Positions 8,276-18,670 of a stretch of DNA of 64,000 nucleotides are shown piece by piece. A model generated the notes under the pieces. That model had not been told where the DNA came from. It searched no databases and saw only the letters and a list, made by a program, of their open reading frames with translations. Within the stretch, counting starts at the first letter, position 1; each line of letters begins with the position of its first letter. Source of the DNA: Bowmanella denitrificans (lineage in GTDB: Bacteria > Pseudomonadota > Gammaproteobacteria > Enterobacterales > Alteromonadaceae). The stretch covers positions 171,535-235,534 of the forward strand of contig NZ_PEBU01000006.1 in assembly GCF_002887595.1 (NCBI RefSeq), given 5' to 3'. The position numbers were made by a program, and so were the translations under genes.

Positions 8276-10539
8276 TCGTCTGTTTTATCCTGCTGATTAT
8301 CTGCGCTACTTTGCATATCAAGTTTGGCTTTTCTGGCCTTCGCTTTGGCGATAGCCGCTGCAACACGTTGTTTTTTCTGTTCGTCTACTTCCACCAGAGG
8401 CTGAGCGACTTTTTCTGCAGGCATATCTGCTGTGGAAGAAGCTTGCTGACGATCTTTCTGTGCTTTTTGTTGTTTGGCCTTGGCAATGGCTGCCGCGACG
8501 CGTTGCCTTTTCTGTTCTTCTCTATCGTCAGCTGGCGCTGGCTTAACGGGGGTATCGGCGGCTGTGACTTGGGTTGACACCTTGTCTTTCGGCTTAACTT
8601 GTTTTGTGGTCTTGCTTTTGCTGGCAGTGGCCTCTTTGGCCTGTTTATCTTCTGCTGCAGTATCTGCTGTGTCGCTGGGCGCGGCATCACCTTGCTGTAC
8701 TGCGGCTTTTCTGGCCTTGGCACGCGCCACGGCAGCGGCTACTTTGGCCTGTTTATCTTCTGCTGCAGTATCTGCTGTGTCGCTGGGCGCCGCATGACCT
8801 TGCTGCGTTGCGGCTTTTCTGGCCTTGGCACGCGCCACGGCAGCGGCCACTTTGGCTTGTTTATCTTCTGCTGCAGTATCTGCTGTGTCGCTGGGCGCGG
8901 AGTCACCTTGCTGTACTGCGGCTTTTCTGGCTTTAGCACGGGCAATAGCGGCTGCGACTTTATCCGCGGTCTCTGGGGCTGCCGTTGTCTCATCGCTGGT
9001 CTGCTGTTTCCGTGCTCTGGCCAGCGCTGCAGCAACCTTAGACTTTGGATCGTCGCCCTGTTTATGCATGGCTTCACGTCTGGCCTCGGCTGCCTGCTGA
9101 TGTTTTAACTCGCGCTCGGCCTTTTCTTCTTCCAAACGCTGTTTGCGCGCTTCAAATCTGTCTCTGGCCTTGTCGGCTTTCTGCTTTTCTTCTTCCTGTT
9201 GACGGATTTGTGCCTTGGCAACGCGGTAGTAATGCACCAGCGGAATCTGGCTTGGGCAAACATAAGCACAGGCCCCGCACTCGATGCAGTCAAACAGGTT
9301 ATAATCCTGCGCCTTGTCCAGCTCTTTGGCTTTGCTATGCCAATACATTTGTTGCGGCAGCAAATTCACCGGGCAAGCATCAGCACAAGCGCTGCAGCGA
9401 ATACAGGCCTGCTCTTCCTCGGGCAGCGTCATTTCTTGTTGGGTTGGCGCTAAAATACAGTTAGTACTTTTCACCACAGGTATTTGTTCGGAAGCCAGGC
9501 TGAAGCCCATCATCGGTCCGCCCATTATCAGACGCTGAACCCCCTGCTGTGCTTTTTCGTAACCTGCATGTTTTAGCAAATGACATATCGGTGTACCCAG
9601 TAGAGCCCAGACGTTGCATGGCTTTGTCATGGCTTCGCCTGTGAGGGTGACAACACGCTGAATCAACGGCTTGCCGGTAAAGATAACATCTGCTACGGCA
9701 AAACAAGTGCCGACGTTTTGCATAATAATGCCTACGTCTATGGGCAGGCGGCCATGGGGCACTTCACGACCGGTCAGCACCTGAATAAGTTGTTTTTCGC
9801 CGCCGGCTGGATACTTAGTGGGAATAGGGCAGATGATATAGTCAGGCTTTTCCTGACAAGCTACCTGCATGGCCTGAATGGCCTCGGGTTTGTTGTCTTC
9901 AATGGCGATAAGCACATGGCCCGGGTTGAGCAAGTGGCAGAGAACATCAATACCTTGTCGTATCTGCCAGGCATGTTCGCGCATCAGTCGGTCATCGGCG
10001 GTAATATAGGGCTCACACTCGGCCCCGTTGATTACCAGAAACTCCACATCTTTTTTCGGACTGACTTTAATATGAGTGGGGAAACCCGCACCACCCATAC
10101 CGGCAATCCCCGCATCACAGATCGCTTCAATAATGCGGGTTTTAGGCAATTGCTGATAATCCGGTATGGGCGTCAGGTCAATCCACTTATCTCGTCCATC
10201 CGGGGTTATTTCCACGCTCAGCTCTGCCAGGCCGGATGGATGCGCCGATACATGCGGCGCGATAGCGGTAACCTTGCCGGATGTTGGTGCATGCACGGGT
10301 AAGGCAAAAGGATTTGTGCTGCGTGTTAAGGCCTGCCCTTTAAGCACCTCGTCACCCACTTTTACCTGCAACTGTCCCGGGGCGCCTATATGCTGTTTAA
10401 CTGTCAGGTAGAGGTGCTCAGGCAAAGTACACTTGCCGATTACATCCTGATTGGACAGGGTCTTGCGACCTGGCGGATGTACACCGCCAGGAAAATCAAA
10501 AAAGCGTCCCTGGCGAATTTTGTCTATCAATGATTGCAA
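8272..10539 (-). CDS. rsxC: Electron transport complex subunit RsxC (RnfC) with repetitive Ala-rich tail
   Basis: RsxC is the peripheral subunit predicted to bind NADH and FMN and pass electrons to two [4Fe-4S] clusters. Residues 1-450 hold the RnfC barrel-sandwich region, the flavin/NADH site ([12 protein letters not shown]) and two ferredoxin motifs, [12 protein letters not shown] and [12 protein letters not shown]. From about residue 455 the protein is low-complexity, rich in Ala, Lys and Gln, with a 36-residue unit repeated three times at a DNA period of exactly 108 bp (about 8640-8970). The start is TTG with AAGGG eight bases upstream. The total is 755 aa; variable C-terminal tails are common in this family. 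Confidence 0.95.
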   Translation of the reverse strand: MQSLIDKIRQGRFFDFPGGVHPPGRKTLSNQDVIGKCTLPEHLYLTVKQHIGAPGQLQVKVGDEVLKGQALTRSTNPFALPVHAPTSGKVTAIAPHVSAHPSGLAELSVEITPDGRDKWIDLTPIPDYQQLPKTRIIEAICDAGIAGMGGAGFPTHIKVSPKKDVEFLVINGAECEPYITADDRLMREHAWQIRQGIDVLCHLLNPGHVLIAIEDNKPEAIQAMQVACQEKPDYIICPIPTKYPAGGEKQLIQVLTGREVPHGRLPIDVGIIMQNVGTCFAVADVIFTGKPLIQRVVTLTGEAMTKPCNVWALLGTPICHLLKHAGYEKAQQGVQRLIMGGPMMGFSLASEQIPVVKSTNCILAPTQQEMTLPEEEQACIRCSACADACPVNLLPQQMYWHSKAKELDKAQDYNLFDCIECGACAYVCPSQIPLVHYYRVAKAQIRQQEEEKQKADKARDRFEARKQRLEEEKAERELKHQQAAEARREAMHKQGDDPKSKVAAALARARKQQTSDETTAAPETADKVAAAIARAKARKAAVQQGDSAPSDTADTAAEDKQAKVAAAVARAKARKAATQQGHAAPSDTADTAAEDKQAKVAAAVARAKARKAAVQQGDAAPSDTADTAAEDKQAKEATASKSKTTKQVKPKDKVSTQVTAADTPVKPAPADDREEQKRQRVAAAIAKAKQQKAQKDRQQASSTADMPAEKVAQPLVEVDEQKKQRVAAAIAKAKARKAKLDMQSSADNQQDKTDE
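8640..8970 (-). repeat. rsxC: 108-bp tandem repeat encoding the RsxC tail
   Basis: A 108-bp unit recurs with start points at 8691, 8799 and 8907 (each beginning CTTGCTG on the plus strand) with few substitutions. Each unit encodes 36 residues around [15 protein letters not shown] and [13 protein letters not shown]. The near identity implies recent expansion and likely copy-number variation between strains. Confidence 0.93.
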
Positions 10540-10552
10540 CTGATTCGCCCTT

Positions 10553-11107
10553 CTAATCTATGGTTTTTACCGGGATGGCGTCTAATTGCCAGCGCCAGGA
10601 AGAGGCTGTGACTTTCACCGGCACCATGTCAATACAATCCACCGGGCAGGGGTCTACACATAAGTCACAACCGGTACATTCTTCGCTGATAACCGTGTGC
10701 ATCTGCTTTGATGCACCGACGATGGCATCCACCGGACAGGCCTGGATACATTTAGTGCAGCCAATGCATTCGTCTTCACGAATAAACGCCACTTTCTTTA
10801 CGTCGTTACTGCCATGTGCATCATCAAGGGGCTTGGCTTCTAGACCCATTAAGTCAGCAAGCTGGCGGATGGTGGACTCACCGCCAGGCGGACATTTATT
10901 AATTTCATCGCCATTGGCAATCGCTTCGGCGTAAGGACGACAACCTGGGTACCCGCATTGCCCGCATTGGGTTTGAGGTAAAATAGCATCGATTTGTTCA
11001 ACCAGCGGATCGCTTTCCACCTTAAAACGCACGGCGGCATAACCTAAAATCAGACCGAACAGCAGTGCTAACAAGCCAATGGCTAAGAGCGCATACAACA
11101 ATGACAT
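10553..11107 (-). CDS. rsxB: Electron transport complex subunit RsxB (RnfB)
   Basis: RsxB is an iron-sulfur subunit. It has an N-terminal membrane anchor (residues 1-25), a four-Cys motif (CGQCGYPGC with a later Cys, near residues 49-75), and two C-terminal ferredoxin motifs, [12 protein letters not shown] and [12 protein letters not shown]. The length of 184 aa is close to E. coli RsxB (192). It shares one base with the rsxA stop (TGATG) and ends 13 bp before rsxC. Confidence 0.96.
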   Translation of the reverse strand: MSLLYALLAIGLLALLFGLILGYAAVRFKVESDPLVEQIDAILPQTQCGQCGYPGCRPYAEAIANGDEINKCPPGGESTIRQLADLMGLEAKPLDDAHGSNDVKKVAFIREDECIGCTKCIQACPVDAIVGASKQMHTVISEECTGCDLCVDPCPVDCIDMVPVKVTASSWRWQLDAIPVKTID

Positions 11108-11688
11108 CAGAGTTTGACCAAACCGGTAAAGCCCATAAAGGCCAGAGACATTAATCCAGCGGTGATCATGGCGATGGAAGCGCCCTTAAATGGGGAAGGC
11201 ACATCTGCTGCTGCAAGGCGTTCACGCATGGCAGCAAACAGTATCAACACCAAAGAGAAACCAGCAGCGGCACCGAAGCCATAGACTACTGACTGGATAA
11301 AATTATGTTGTTCACGAACATTTAGCAGAGCAACACCTAATACTGCACAGTTAGTGGTAATCAATGGCAGAAAAATACCCAACAGACGATACAGGGTCGG
11401 ACTGGTTTTATGCACGACCATCTCGGTGAATTGCACCACCACCGCGATAACCAGGATAAAACTCAGAGTGCGCAGATAGCCGATACCCAAAGGTAGTAAT
11501 ATGTAATGCTCAACAAGATAGCTGGAAAGGGAGGCCAGGGTCAGAACAAAAGTCGTGGCCATAGACATCCCGATGGCGGTTTCCAGTTTGCCTGACACCC
11601 CCATAAAAGGGCAAAGGCCAAGAAAATTCACCAATACGAAATTGTTTACCAGCACTGTGCCTAATAGCAGCAGGAGATATTCAGTCAT
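11107..11688 (-). CDS. rsxA: Electron transport complex subunit RsxA (RnfA)
   Basis: RsxA is a six-helix membrane subunit paralogous to RsxE and NqrE. At 193 aa it equals the E. coli protein, with the conserved [18 protein letters not shown] near residues 15-32 and [17 protein letters not shown] near residue 104. It is the first gene of rsxABCDGE-nth; the promoter should lie in 11689-11827, but I see no consensus boxes there. Confidence 0.97.
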   Translation of the reverse strand: MTEYLLLLLGTVLVNNFVLVNFLGLCPFMGVSGKLETAIGMSMATTFVLTLASLSSYLVEHYILLPLGIGYLRTLSFILVIAVVVQFTEMVVHKTSPTLYRLLGIFLPLITTNCAVLGVALLNVREQHNFIQSVVYGFGAAAGFSLVLILFAAMRERLAAADVPSPFKGASIAMITAGLMSLAFMGFTGLVKL

Positions 11689-11827
11689 GCCTGTAAGGGA
11701 AGATGGATTGCTGGGCGCTATTATCCGATTTTACGACCAGATTAACAACTTGATATTCTTAGGGTTATTCTAGCTGGATTAGGGGTTGTACAAGGGCTGT
11801 AAGCCAATTTTGACAGTATCTGGAAGT

Positions 11828-11904
11828 TGGCTCCCCCTCCCCGACTCGAACGGGGGACCTGCGGATTAACAGTCCGTCGCTCTAACCAACTGAGCTAAGG
11901 GGGA
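11828..11904 (-). tRNA. tRNA-Asn (GTT)
   Basis: This is a 77-nt cloverleaf read on the minus strand. The acceptor stem TCCCCCT pairs with AGGGGGA, followed by GCCA with encoded CCA. The D-arm is AGCTCAGTTGGTTAGAGC, the anticodon loop CTGTTAA gives GTT, and the T-arm contains GTTCGAG. Confidence 0.97.
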
Positions 11905-11965
11905 GCAGATATTCACATTAAAAACAGGATTCAGCTTGGTGGCTGGCTGTTTTCAACGGAGGCGA

Positions 11966-11994
11966 ATATTAATGAGCTGCCTGATAGGTGTCAA
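11966..11994 (-). promoter_or_regulatory. Sigma70 promoter of tRNA-Asn
   Basis: On the minus strand a perfect -35 TTGACA (11994-11989) lies 17 bp from a -10-like TAATAT (11971-11966), with a GC-rich stretch just downstream, 61 bp before the tRNA 5' end. The -10 matches 4 of 6 consensus positions. Confidence 0.7.
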
Positions 11995-12070
11995 CAGCGG
12001 AATCGATAAATTTTACCACTTTATGACTGTTTGGTTATTTGCTAGGCAAAGAGAGTGCTTGCTGCGTCTC

Positions 12071-12343
12071 GGTGGATAATACTTATGTGGTTATTGTGGC
12101 CCATAAAAACGCATTCTTTTAGGTTGTTTATCCTACAAAAAGAGGGAATAAAAAACGTTCAGTTATCCCAATTTGTTCTTATGAAAGCCTTGCCTACTGG
12201 ATCTAAGGACAGTGTTTAACAAAAATGCAACATAAGAATGAGTCTCAGCAGGTTAGTAGTAACTTACCATTTTTTGTCCACATGCTGGTGAAAAAGGCGG
12301 CGTGATTGGCCGGGCCGGACTTATCCACTAAATCTGTGGATAA
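12071..12343. promoter_or_regulatory. Cluster of DnaA-box-like 9-mers
   Basis: The gene-free stretch 11995-12730 holds four matches to TTATNCACA with at most one mismatch: 12071-12079 (minus), 12274-12282 (plus), 12321-12329 (plus) and a perfect box at 12335-12343 (minus). The last two form an inverted pair, TTATCCAC and GTGGATAA, seven bases apart. AT-rich DNA follows (12410-12560). This could be a DnaA-titrating or replication-control site. It is inference from motif density only; no iteron array or replication gene is adjacent. Confidence 0.45.
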
Positions 12344-12528
12344 CTATGTTGATGAATCGGGAGGAAATGCCGTCAGGGCAGTAAAAATGCTGTCAAGGGG
12401 GCGACTTAAGAAATTAGGAATAAAATGAATTATTCTATAAAAAACAATTTGTTAAGTCGTGGTTAGGTCGCTGATTGGACATCTTGGCGGATTTTTGGCC
12501 GGGTTGGTGTTGACCTTGTTAGTTATTT

Positions 12529-12558
12529 TTTGTTGGGGAAAAAAAATTTACCAACAAA
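12529..12558. repeat. Inverted repeat in the AT-rich intergenic region
   Basis: TTTGTTGG (12529-12536) and CCAACAAA (12551-12558) form a perfect 8-bp stem around a 14-nt A-rich loop. It lies about 170 bp upstream of the MATE gene. Its function is unknown; it is not followed by a T-run suited to termination on the plus strand. Confidence 0.5.
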
Positions 12559-12730
12559 TCAGGTGATTAAATCAGTGCATTAAGTTCAATGAAGATAGGT
12601 TCTTGACTTGTCACGATGTGCTGGATCTGTATTAAATAGAACGATCTGAATCATATTTCCATACAAAAGCGCAGCGCTTTGCCATGGCCTTCTCATGACC
12701 AGTCTTTTATCATGAGTCCTTTCCCACTCA

Positions 12731-14116
12731 GTGAGCTATGCCGTGCAAGCCAGTGCTAAACCCGATCTGCTAAACAGTCCCATCGCCAGTACATTACGGC
12801 AGATGACAGTGCCGATGATTCTGGGCATGGTGATGCTAATGACCTTCGGGTTGGTGGATACCTTCTTCGTGAGTTTGTTGGGTACCGAAGAGCTGGCTGC
12901 GATTAGCTTTACCTTTCCGGTTACCTTCACCTTAATTAGCCTCAATATCGGTTTGGGGATTGGCACCTCTGCCACTATTGCACGGTATCTGGGCGCTGGC
13001 CAATCACATCTGGCCAGGGAGTTTGGCACTGGTGCCCTGATGTTGTCATTTTTATTAGTGGGGCTGCTGGCGATAGTCGGTTTTTTAACTATCGATCCGG
13101 TTTTCAGAATGTTGGGGGCCACCGAATCACAGCTTGTACATATTCGTGACTATATGCATATCTGGTATGTGGCCGGAGTTTTTCTGGCATTACCTATGGT
13201 GGGAAACTCGGTACTACGGGCTGCAGGTGATACCAAAACACCCAGCATCGTGATGGCGGCAGGCGGCTTGATCAACGCTATTCTGGATCCGTTGTTGATC
13301 TTCGGGTTAGGCCCGATACCGGCCCTGGGCATCCAGGGCGCTGCGATTGCCACTATGGCGGCTTGGGCGGTGGGCTGTGGCTATATCCTGTATTTATTAG
13401 TAATCAAACGTGGTTTGGTACTTCCCAGACTGTTGACCTTTTCTGAATTCCGTATGACCAGTCGTGCCGTATTGAAAATCGGCTTACCAGCGGCGGGTGC
13501 CAACATGTTAACCCCAATTGCCAATGGTGTGCTCACTGCTATCGTCGCGACTTATGGGGCCGAGGCGGTGGCGACCTGGGGGGTTGGCAATAGGTTAGAA
13601 TCCATTGCCTGCATCGTGGTGCTGGCGTTATCCATGAGCTTGCCGCCTTTTATCAGCCAGAATTTTGGAGCCGGACGCATGGACAGGGTGCGAGACGGCT
13701 ACATGTTGTGTATGCGCTTTGTGATGCTCTGGCAACTGGGAATTTTCCTGCTGTTGTGGCTGTGCTCACCATTGATTGCCATGGTGTTTGCTGAAGAGAA
13801 ACAGGTGGCAGAGCTAATTCAGTTATTTCTGATGATAGTGCCTTTAGGTTACGGTTTGCAGGGCATTATTATTCTGACCAATTCATCCTTTAACGCCATG
13901 CACAAGCCTATGAGTGCACTGCTGTTAAGTTTGTTGCGCTTATTCGTATTTTTTGTACCTATTTCTTACCTGGGCAGCCTGCTTTATCACCTGCCAGGTA
14001 TGTTTGCGGCTGGGGTGCTGGCGAATTTGCTAACAGCCGCTTGCGCGTTTCTATGGTTCCGTAAGTTATTGGATGAAGAATGTCAGTTGCAGCAAGCTCA
14101 GGAGGTAACGGGATGA
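12731..14116 (+). CDS. MATE-family efflux transporter
   Basis: The protein is a 461-residue multidrug and toxic compound extrusion transporter with about twelve transmembrane helices in two homologous halves; it would export cationic or lipophilic compounds using Na+ or H+. Family features include [23 protein letters not shown] near residue 40, [11 protein letters not shown] near 163 and the second-half [13 protein letters not shown] near 257. The start is a GTG without a good ribosome site, so the N-terminus is uncertain. Its last four bases overlap uvrB (ATGA), suggesting coupling. The substrate is unknown. Confidence 0.88.
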   Translation: MSYAVQASAKPDLLNSPIASTLRQMTVPMILGMVMLMTFGLVDTFFVSLLGTEELAAISFTFPVTFTLISLNIGLGIGTSATIARYLGAGQSHLAREFGTGALMLSFLLVGLLAIVGFLTIDPVFRMLGATESQLVHIRDYMHIWYVAGVFLALPMVGNSVLRAAGDTKTPSIVMAAGGLINAILDPLLIFGLGPIPALGIQGAAIATMAAWAVGCGYILYLLVIKRGLVLPRLLTFSEFRMTSRAVLKIGLPAAGANMLTPIANGVLTAIVATYGAEAVATWGVGNRLESIACIVVLALSMSLPPFISQNFGAGRMDRVRDGYMLCMRFVMLWQLGIFLLLWLCSPLIAMVFAEEKQVAELIQLFLMIVPLGYGLQGIIILTNSSFNAMHKPMSALLLSLLRLFVFFVPISYLGSLLYHLPGMFAAGVLANLLTAACAFLWFRKLLDEECQLQQAQEVTG

Positions 14117-16116
14117 GCAGGGGATTTGAACTTAAAGCCAGTTATCAACCCGCAGGTGACCAACCTAAAGCCATTGAAGCGCTGGTGGATGGCCTGGACA
14201 GCGGTCTGGCCTGCCAAACTTTACTGGGTGTCACGGGATCGGGCAAAACTTTTACCATGGCCAATGTGATACAGCAGGTGCAACGACCTACACTGATCCT
14301 CGCGCATAACAAAACACTGGCGGCCCAGTTGTATGGGGAGATGAAAGAGTTCTTTCCCAATAATGCGGTGGAGTATTTCGTTTCCTACTACGACTATTAC
14401 CAGCCCGAAGCCTATGTGCCTACCACGGACACTTTTATCGAGAAGGACGCCTCCATCAACGACCATATCGAGCAGATGCGCTTGTCAGCCACTAAAGCCT
14501 TGATGGAGCGCCGTGATGTGGTGATCGTGTCCAGTGTGTCTGCCATTTATGGTTTAGGCGATCCCGAATCCTATATGAAGATGCTGCTGCATTTGCGCCA
14601 GGGGGATTTGATGGATCAACGGGATATTCTGCGTCGTCTCGCCGAATTGCAATACAGCCGTAATGACGTCAGCTTTGAACGCGGTACCTTTCGTGTGCGG
14701 GGCGATGTTATCGATATTTTCCCCGCTGATTCAGATCGTCAGGGTATCAGGGTGGAATTGTTCGATGAGGAAATTGAAAAAATCAGCCTGTTTGATCCTC
14801 TTACCGGTGCCATCGAAAAATCAGTGGCCAGGGCCACGGTGTTTCCTAAAACCCATTATGTTACGCCCAGAGAAAAGATCCTCGATGCCATTGAACATAT
14901 CAAAGTGGAGCTTAAAGAGCGCAGGGAGCAGCTCAAAGGGGTAAACAAACTGATTGAAGAACAGCGTATCGCCCAGCGCTGCCAGTTCGATATCGAAATG
15001 ATGTTGGAGCTGGGCTATTGCTCGGGCATCGAAAACTACTCCCGCTATCTGTCCGGCCGTGCACCGGGGGAACCACCACCGACCCTGATCGATTATTTTC
15101 CGGCCGATGGCCTGTTATTTATCGATGAGTCTCACGTCACGGTATCGCAAATCGGTGCCATGTATAAAGGTGATCGCTCGCGCAAGGAAACCCTGGTTGA
15201 GTATGGTTTTCGGTTACCTTCAGCGCTGGATAACCGGCCCCTGAAGTTTGAGGAATTTGAGCAACTGTCTCCCCAGACCATTTATGTGTCGGCCACACCG
15301 GGCAAGTACGAGCTGGAAAAATCAGCCGGGGATGTGGTGGAACAGGTGGTCAGGCCGACAGGTTTGGTGGATCCCGAACTTGAGGTACGCCCGGTGACAA
15401 CCCAGGTCGATGATTTACTCTCCGAAGTGCACAAGCGTGTGGCCTTGGATGAGCGCGTGCTGGTGACGACCTTAACCAAACGCATGGCCGAGGATCTCAG
15501 CGATTATCTGGATGAACATGGGGTTAAGGTGCGCTATCTGCACTCAGACATTGATACCGTGGAACGCATGGAGATCATCCGCGATCTGCGTCTGGGTAAA
15601 TTTGATGTGTTGGTGGGCATTAACTTGCTGCGGGAAGGACTGGACATGCCGGAAGTGTCCCTGGTGGCGATACTGGATGCTGATAAAGAAGGCTTTTTGC
15701 GTTCTGACCGTTCATTGATTCAAACTATTGGCCGAGCCGCCCGTCACCCCAATGGTCGGGCAATTCTGTATGCAGATGTGATTACCGGTTCTATGCAGCG
15801 CGCCATGGAGGAAACCCAGCGGCGTCGTGAAAAACAGCAGGCCCATAACCTCGAACACGGCATCGTCCCGCAGCGTCTGCTCAAGCCTGTCACCGATGTG
15901 ATGGACCTGGGGGAGCGCAGCCGGCGGGAGCGCCAGGCTAAGGTCGCGGAGAAAGGTAAGAAATATCAGGCCAAAACGCCGGATCAACTTCTGCATGACA
16001 TCAATGAGCTGGAAAGCCGCATGTTTAAGCATGCCAGAGAGCTGGAGTTCGAGCAGGCCGCGGCCCTGCGCGATCAGGTGGAAGAGCTGCGGCGGCAATT
16101 GGTGGCATTGTCATAA
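14113..16116 (+). CDS. uvrB: Excinuclease ABC subunit B
   Basis: UvrB is the damage-verifying helicase-like subunit of nucleotide excision repair, loaded by UvrA and binding UvrC. Walker A GVTGSGKT is at residues 39-46, the beta-hairpin with [12 protein letters not shown] near 92-103, and DEADH-equivalent FIDESH near 337. The C-terminal UVR motif ([22 protein letters not shown]) binds UvrC. I chose ATG 14113 with AGGAGG upstream, giving 667 aa (E. coli 673). The start overlaps the MATE stop by four bases. No LexA box was identified in front of it. Confidence 0.98.
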   Translation: MSRGFELKASYQPAGDQPKAIEALVDGLDSGLACQTLLGVTGSGKTFTMANVIQQVQRPTLILAHNKTLAAQLYGEMKEFFPNNAVEYFVSYYDYYQPEAYVPTTDTFIEKDASINDHIEQMRLSATKALMERRDVVIVSSVSAIYGLGDPESYMKMLLHLRQGDLMDQRDILRRLAELQYSRNDVSFERGTFRVRGDVIDIFPADSDRQGIRVELFDEEIEKISLFDPLTGAIEKSVARATVFPKTHYVTPREKILDAIEHIKVELKERREQLKGVNKLIEEQRIAQRCQFDIEMMLELGYCSGIENYSRYLSGRAPGEPPPTLIDYFPADGLLFIDESHVTVSQIGAMYKGDRSRKETLVEYGFRLPSALDNRPLKFEEFEQLSPQTIYVSATPGKYELEKSAGDVVEQVVRPTGLVDPELEVRPVTTQVDDLLSEVHKRVALDERVLVTTLTKRMAEDLSDYLDEHGVKVRYLHSDIDTVERMEIIRDLRLGKFDVLVGINLLREGLDMPEVSLVAILDADKEGFLRSDRSLIQTIGRAARHPNGRAILYADVITGSMQRAMEETQRRREKQQAHNLEHGIVPQRLLKPVTDVMDLGERSRRERQAKVAEKGKKYQAKTPDQLLHDINELESRMFKHARELEFEQAAALRDQVEELRRQLVALS

Positions 16117-16246
16117 AATCGCTGAACAACAGGAAAGCTCGAGGTAACGGCCAGGAAAATATACCTGCAACCGATAAAATGGGGTTTGCCAGGCTGGACC
16201 AAAGGGGTGTAGTATCTTTTAGCATACCTATAAGATCTGGACCCTT

Positions 16247-17161
16247 ATGCTGAACAGACTGCAAGAATCCGATATCAAACTGCTGCGCGTGTTTTATGCG
16301 GTAGCGTCCTGTAATGGTTTCACCGCTGCTGAGCCTGTATTACGTATGCAGCGTCCCAATATCAGTGCGGCCATCAAGAAACTGGAAGAACGCCTGGATT
16401 TGGTTTTGTGTCACCGCGGTCGTGGTGGTTTTCAGATGACCAAAGAGGGTGAGGTAGTTTTTCAGGAAACTAAACGTATTTTTAATGCCTTTGATAACTT
16501 TGTGTTTAACCTTAAGAGTTTGCACGACGATTATTCCGGGCATATCACGCTGGTGCTGATGTCCAGCTTGCCGCTGAATTTGTCACAAGCGGTGAGCCAG
16601 GCAGTGAAGAGCACCATGCAAAAGTTTGACGATATCCACTTTAATATCCAAACCCGCTTGTATAACGAAGTGGAACATGTGGCATTGTCTGGCGAATGCC
16701 ATTTGGTGGTGTCCAGCTATGACATGGTTAAACCAGAGTCTTTGGTGTTTCATCCATTAGGCGTGGCCAGTATCGGTGGTTTATATTGCCACGAATCCCA
16801 TCCTCTGGCGAAGTATCACGACAGTTTTCCGGATAAGGTGAGATTGGAAGATTATGCTTCGATTGGCATTACCGGAATGTCGTCATCCAATTACATTGGC
16901 GAAGATCAGCGCATGTCTATTCATACCTTTTCTGACTCCTATGAGTCCTGTCTGGCCGCCATCCTGACCGGTAACTATTTGGGGTTATTGCCGCACTCAC
17001 TGGCCAGTAATCACAAGGAATTGGGCCTGGTACAGGTAGGTGGTAAAGACTTCAGTTTTAAACATGAGTTCTTTGCCATTAATGGTAAAAACACCATTCT
17101 TAACCCCGTGCTTAAACATTGTATTCGTGAGCTGGCGTATTTCGCCACTAAGTCAGTGTAA
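16247..17161 (+). CDS. LysR-family transcriptional regulator
   Basis: The 304-residue protein has an N-terminal winged helix-turn-helix (residues 8-66, with AAEPVLRMQRPNISAAIKKLEERLD) and a C-terminal periplasmic-binding-like co-inducer domain (about 95-300). Conservation of the recognition helix supports LysR. No divergent target gene is adjacent, since uvrB runs in the same direction upstream and queC converges downstream, so the regulon is unknown. Confidence 0.9.
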   Translation: MLNRLQESDIKLLRVFYAVASCNGFTAAEPVLRMQRPNISAAIKKLEERLDLVLCHRGRGGFQMTKEGEVVFQETKRIFNAFDNFVFNLKSLHDDYSGHITLVLMSSLPLNLSQAVSQAVKSTMQKFDDIHFNIQTRLYNEVEHVALSGECHLVVSSYDMVKPESLVFHPLGVASIGGLYCHESHPLAKYHDSFPDKVRLEDYASIGITGMSSSNYIGEDQRMSIHTFSDSYESCLAAILTGNYLGLLPHSLASNHKELGLVQVGGKDFSFKHEFFAINGKNTILNPVLKHCIRELAYFATKSV

Positions 17162-17162
17162 A

Positions 17163-17190
17163 CCATAAGGCCGCAAATGCGGCCTTATGG
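17163..17190. terminator. Perfect hairpin between LysR gene and queC
   Basis: A perfect 12-bp inverted repeat (CCATAAGGCCGC / GCGGCCTTATGG) with a 4-nt loop sits 2 bases after the LysR stop and 9 bases beyond the queC stop. It is placed like a bidirectional terminator but lacks a clear T-run, so termination strength is uncertain. Confidence 0.6.
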
Positions 17191-17198
17191 CTGCTCGC

Positions 17199-17855
17199 TT
17201 ATTCGTAGGGCAGCGGGTCTTGCACGCCATTTTCTGCAAAAGCTTCCAGGCGTTCATTACAGGCGCCACATTTTCCGCAGGCTTTGTCGCGGCCGTTATA
17301 GCAAGTCCAGGTTTGGCTGTAATCCAGCCCCATCGCCAGTCCGTCGGCCAGAATGTCGATTTTACTGTCATGCAGGTAAGGGCTGACAACCTCGACGGGC
17401 TCGTAGTTGGCAATCGCGCAGACATCGTTCATTTTCAGCACGAACTCAGGCCGGCAATCCGGGTAGATATTGTGGTCCCCCGAATGGGCACCATAGTACA
17501 CCTTGCTGGCACCCAGTGAGACCGCATAACCCACAGCCATCGACAGTAAAATCATATTGCGGTTGGGGACCACGGTGTTTTTCATATTTTCGGCCGCATA
17601 GTGGCCTTCGGCAACGTCGATATCACTGGTCAGGGAAGAGCCGCCCACCAGCTGATTAATGGCAGTGATATCCACTATCTTGTGCACTACGCCCAGGCTT
17701 TGGCAAACGCTGGCGGCATATTGCAGCTCTTTTTTGTGTCGCTGACCATAGTCAAACGACAGCGCATACAGCTCAAAACCCTGCCGATGTGCTTTATGCA
17801 GTACCGTAAAGGAATCCATACCGCCGGAAAAAATCACTACTACTTTTTGTGCCAT
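17199..17855 (-). CDS. queC: 7-cyano-7-deazaguanine (preQ0) synthase
   Basis: QueC converts 7-carboxy-7-deazaguanine to preQ0 using ATP and ammonia, in queuosine biosynthesis. The PP-loop SGGMDS lies at residues 10-15, and the zinc ligands lie in the C-terminal [16 protein letters not shown] chose ATG 17855 (218 aa) with AGAAGG upstream; a longer frame to 17897 adds 14 non-conserved residues. It is divergent from queE, which makes its substrate. Confidence 0.96.
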   Translation of the reverse strand: MAQKVVVIFSGGMDSFTVLHKAHRQGFELYALSFDYGQRHKKELQYAASVCQSLGVVHKIVDITAINQLVGGSSLTSDIDVAEGHYAAENMKNTVVPNRNMILLSMAVGYAVSLGASKVYYGAHSGDHNIYPDCRPEFVLKMNDVCAIANYEPVEVVSPYLHDSKIDILADGLAMGLDYSQTWTCYNGRDKACGKCGACNERLEAFAENGVQDPLPYE

Positions 17856-17904
17856 CTGGCTGCCTTCTCTATAATCTGCCAACTTAGTACTAATCATATC
17901 AGTT

Positions 17905-17944
17905 TTGCCCCGACCGGCTCTATGTTCACAGACCGCCGGGGCAA
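17905..17944. repeat. Stem-loop between queC and queE
   Basis: TTGCCCCG (17905-17912) and CGGGGCAA (17937-17944) form a perfect 8-bp stem with a 24-nt loop containing GGC/GCC that could extend pairing. It lies 23 bp upstream of the queE start codon and could be a transcript leader element or an operator for the divergent pair. It does not look like a preQ1 aptamer. Confidence 0.5.
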
Positions 17945-17967
17945 TTCATTCAACGCAGGATAGCCCC

Positions 17968-18645
17968 TTGAGCGACAGCCTTAAAATTAACGAAATGTTT
18001 GAAACCATTCAGGGGGAAGGCAGTTTTACCGGTGTGCCTTCTATTTTCATTCGCCTGCAGGGATGTCCGGTGGGCTGTCCCTGGTGCGATACCAAGCATA
18101 CCTGGGAGATTCTTCCTGAGCGTCGCCAAAGCGCACAACAGATATTGGTCAAAACCGAAGCAGACGATGGCTGGTTTGAGGGCTCCCCAGACAGTTTACT
18201 GGCCCTGTTCAGCCAGCAAGGCTATCAGGCCAGGCATGTGGTGATTACCGGTGGCGAGCCAGCGATGTATGATTTAACGCCGCTTACGACCGCTTTGATA
18301 GAAAAGGGGTATTCTGTACAGATAGAAACCAGCGGCACATTTACCATTCAGGTACATGATAAAACCTGGGTGACCTTGTCACCTAAGGTGAATATGAAAG
18401 GGGGCTATACCATTCTCGACCAAGCCCTGGCCCGTGCCGATGAAATTAAACACCCTATTGCCATGGAGCGGCATATTGAAGAATTGGATGAATTGTTGGC
18501 CCGGCCCGCAGTGAATGCAAAAGCACTGATTTATCTGCAACCTATCAGTCAGCAGCAACGCGCGACAGAGCTGGCCGTTAGCACCTGTATTCGCCGTAAC
18601 TGGCGATTGTCACTTCAAACCCATAAATATATCGGCATAGAATAA
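17968..18645 (+). CDS. queE: 7-carboxy-7-deazaguanine synthase
   Basis: QueE is a radical-SAM enzyme that contracts 6-carboxytetrahydropterin to 7-carboxy-7-deazaguanine in the queuosine pathway. The cluster motif C33-x3-C37-x2-C40 (CPVGCPWC) follows the family N-terminus INEMFETIQGEGSFTG. I chose the TTG at 17968 because AGGA lies seven bases upstream and it gives 225 aa, close to E. coli QueE (223); the frame extends further upstream but through the intergenic stem-loop. It is divergent from queC. Confidence 0.94.
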   Translation: MSDSLKINEMFETIQGEGSFTGVPSIFIRLQGCPVGCPWCDTKHTWEILPERRQSAQQILVKTEADDGWFEGSPDSLLALFSQQGYQARHVVITGGEPAMYDLTPLTTALIEKGYSVQIETSGTFTIQVHDKTWVTLSPKVNMKGGYTILDQALARADEIKHPIAMERHIEELDELLARPAVNAKALIYLQPISQQQRATELAVSTCIRRNWRLSLQTHKYIGIE

Positions 18646-18670
18646 GCTGAAAGCGTGACAGAAGAAGAAA

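Noticed and set aside
8385..9108. Several open frames on both strands with repeated peptides
   Set aside because: They are shadows of the repetitive rsxC tail in other frames.
17856..17967. preQ1 riboswitch upstream of queE
   Set aside because: The stem-loop lacks the short pseudoknot and conserved loop of preQ1 aptamers.
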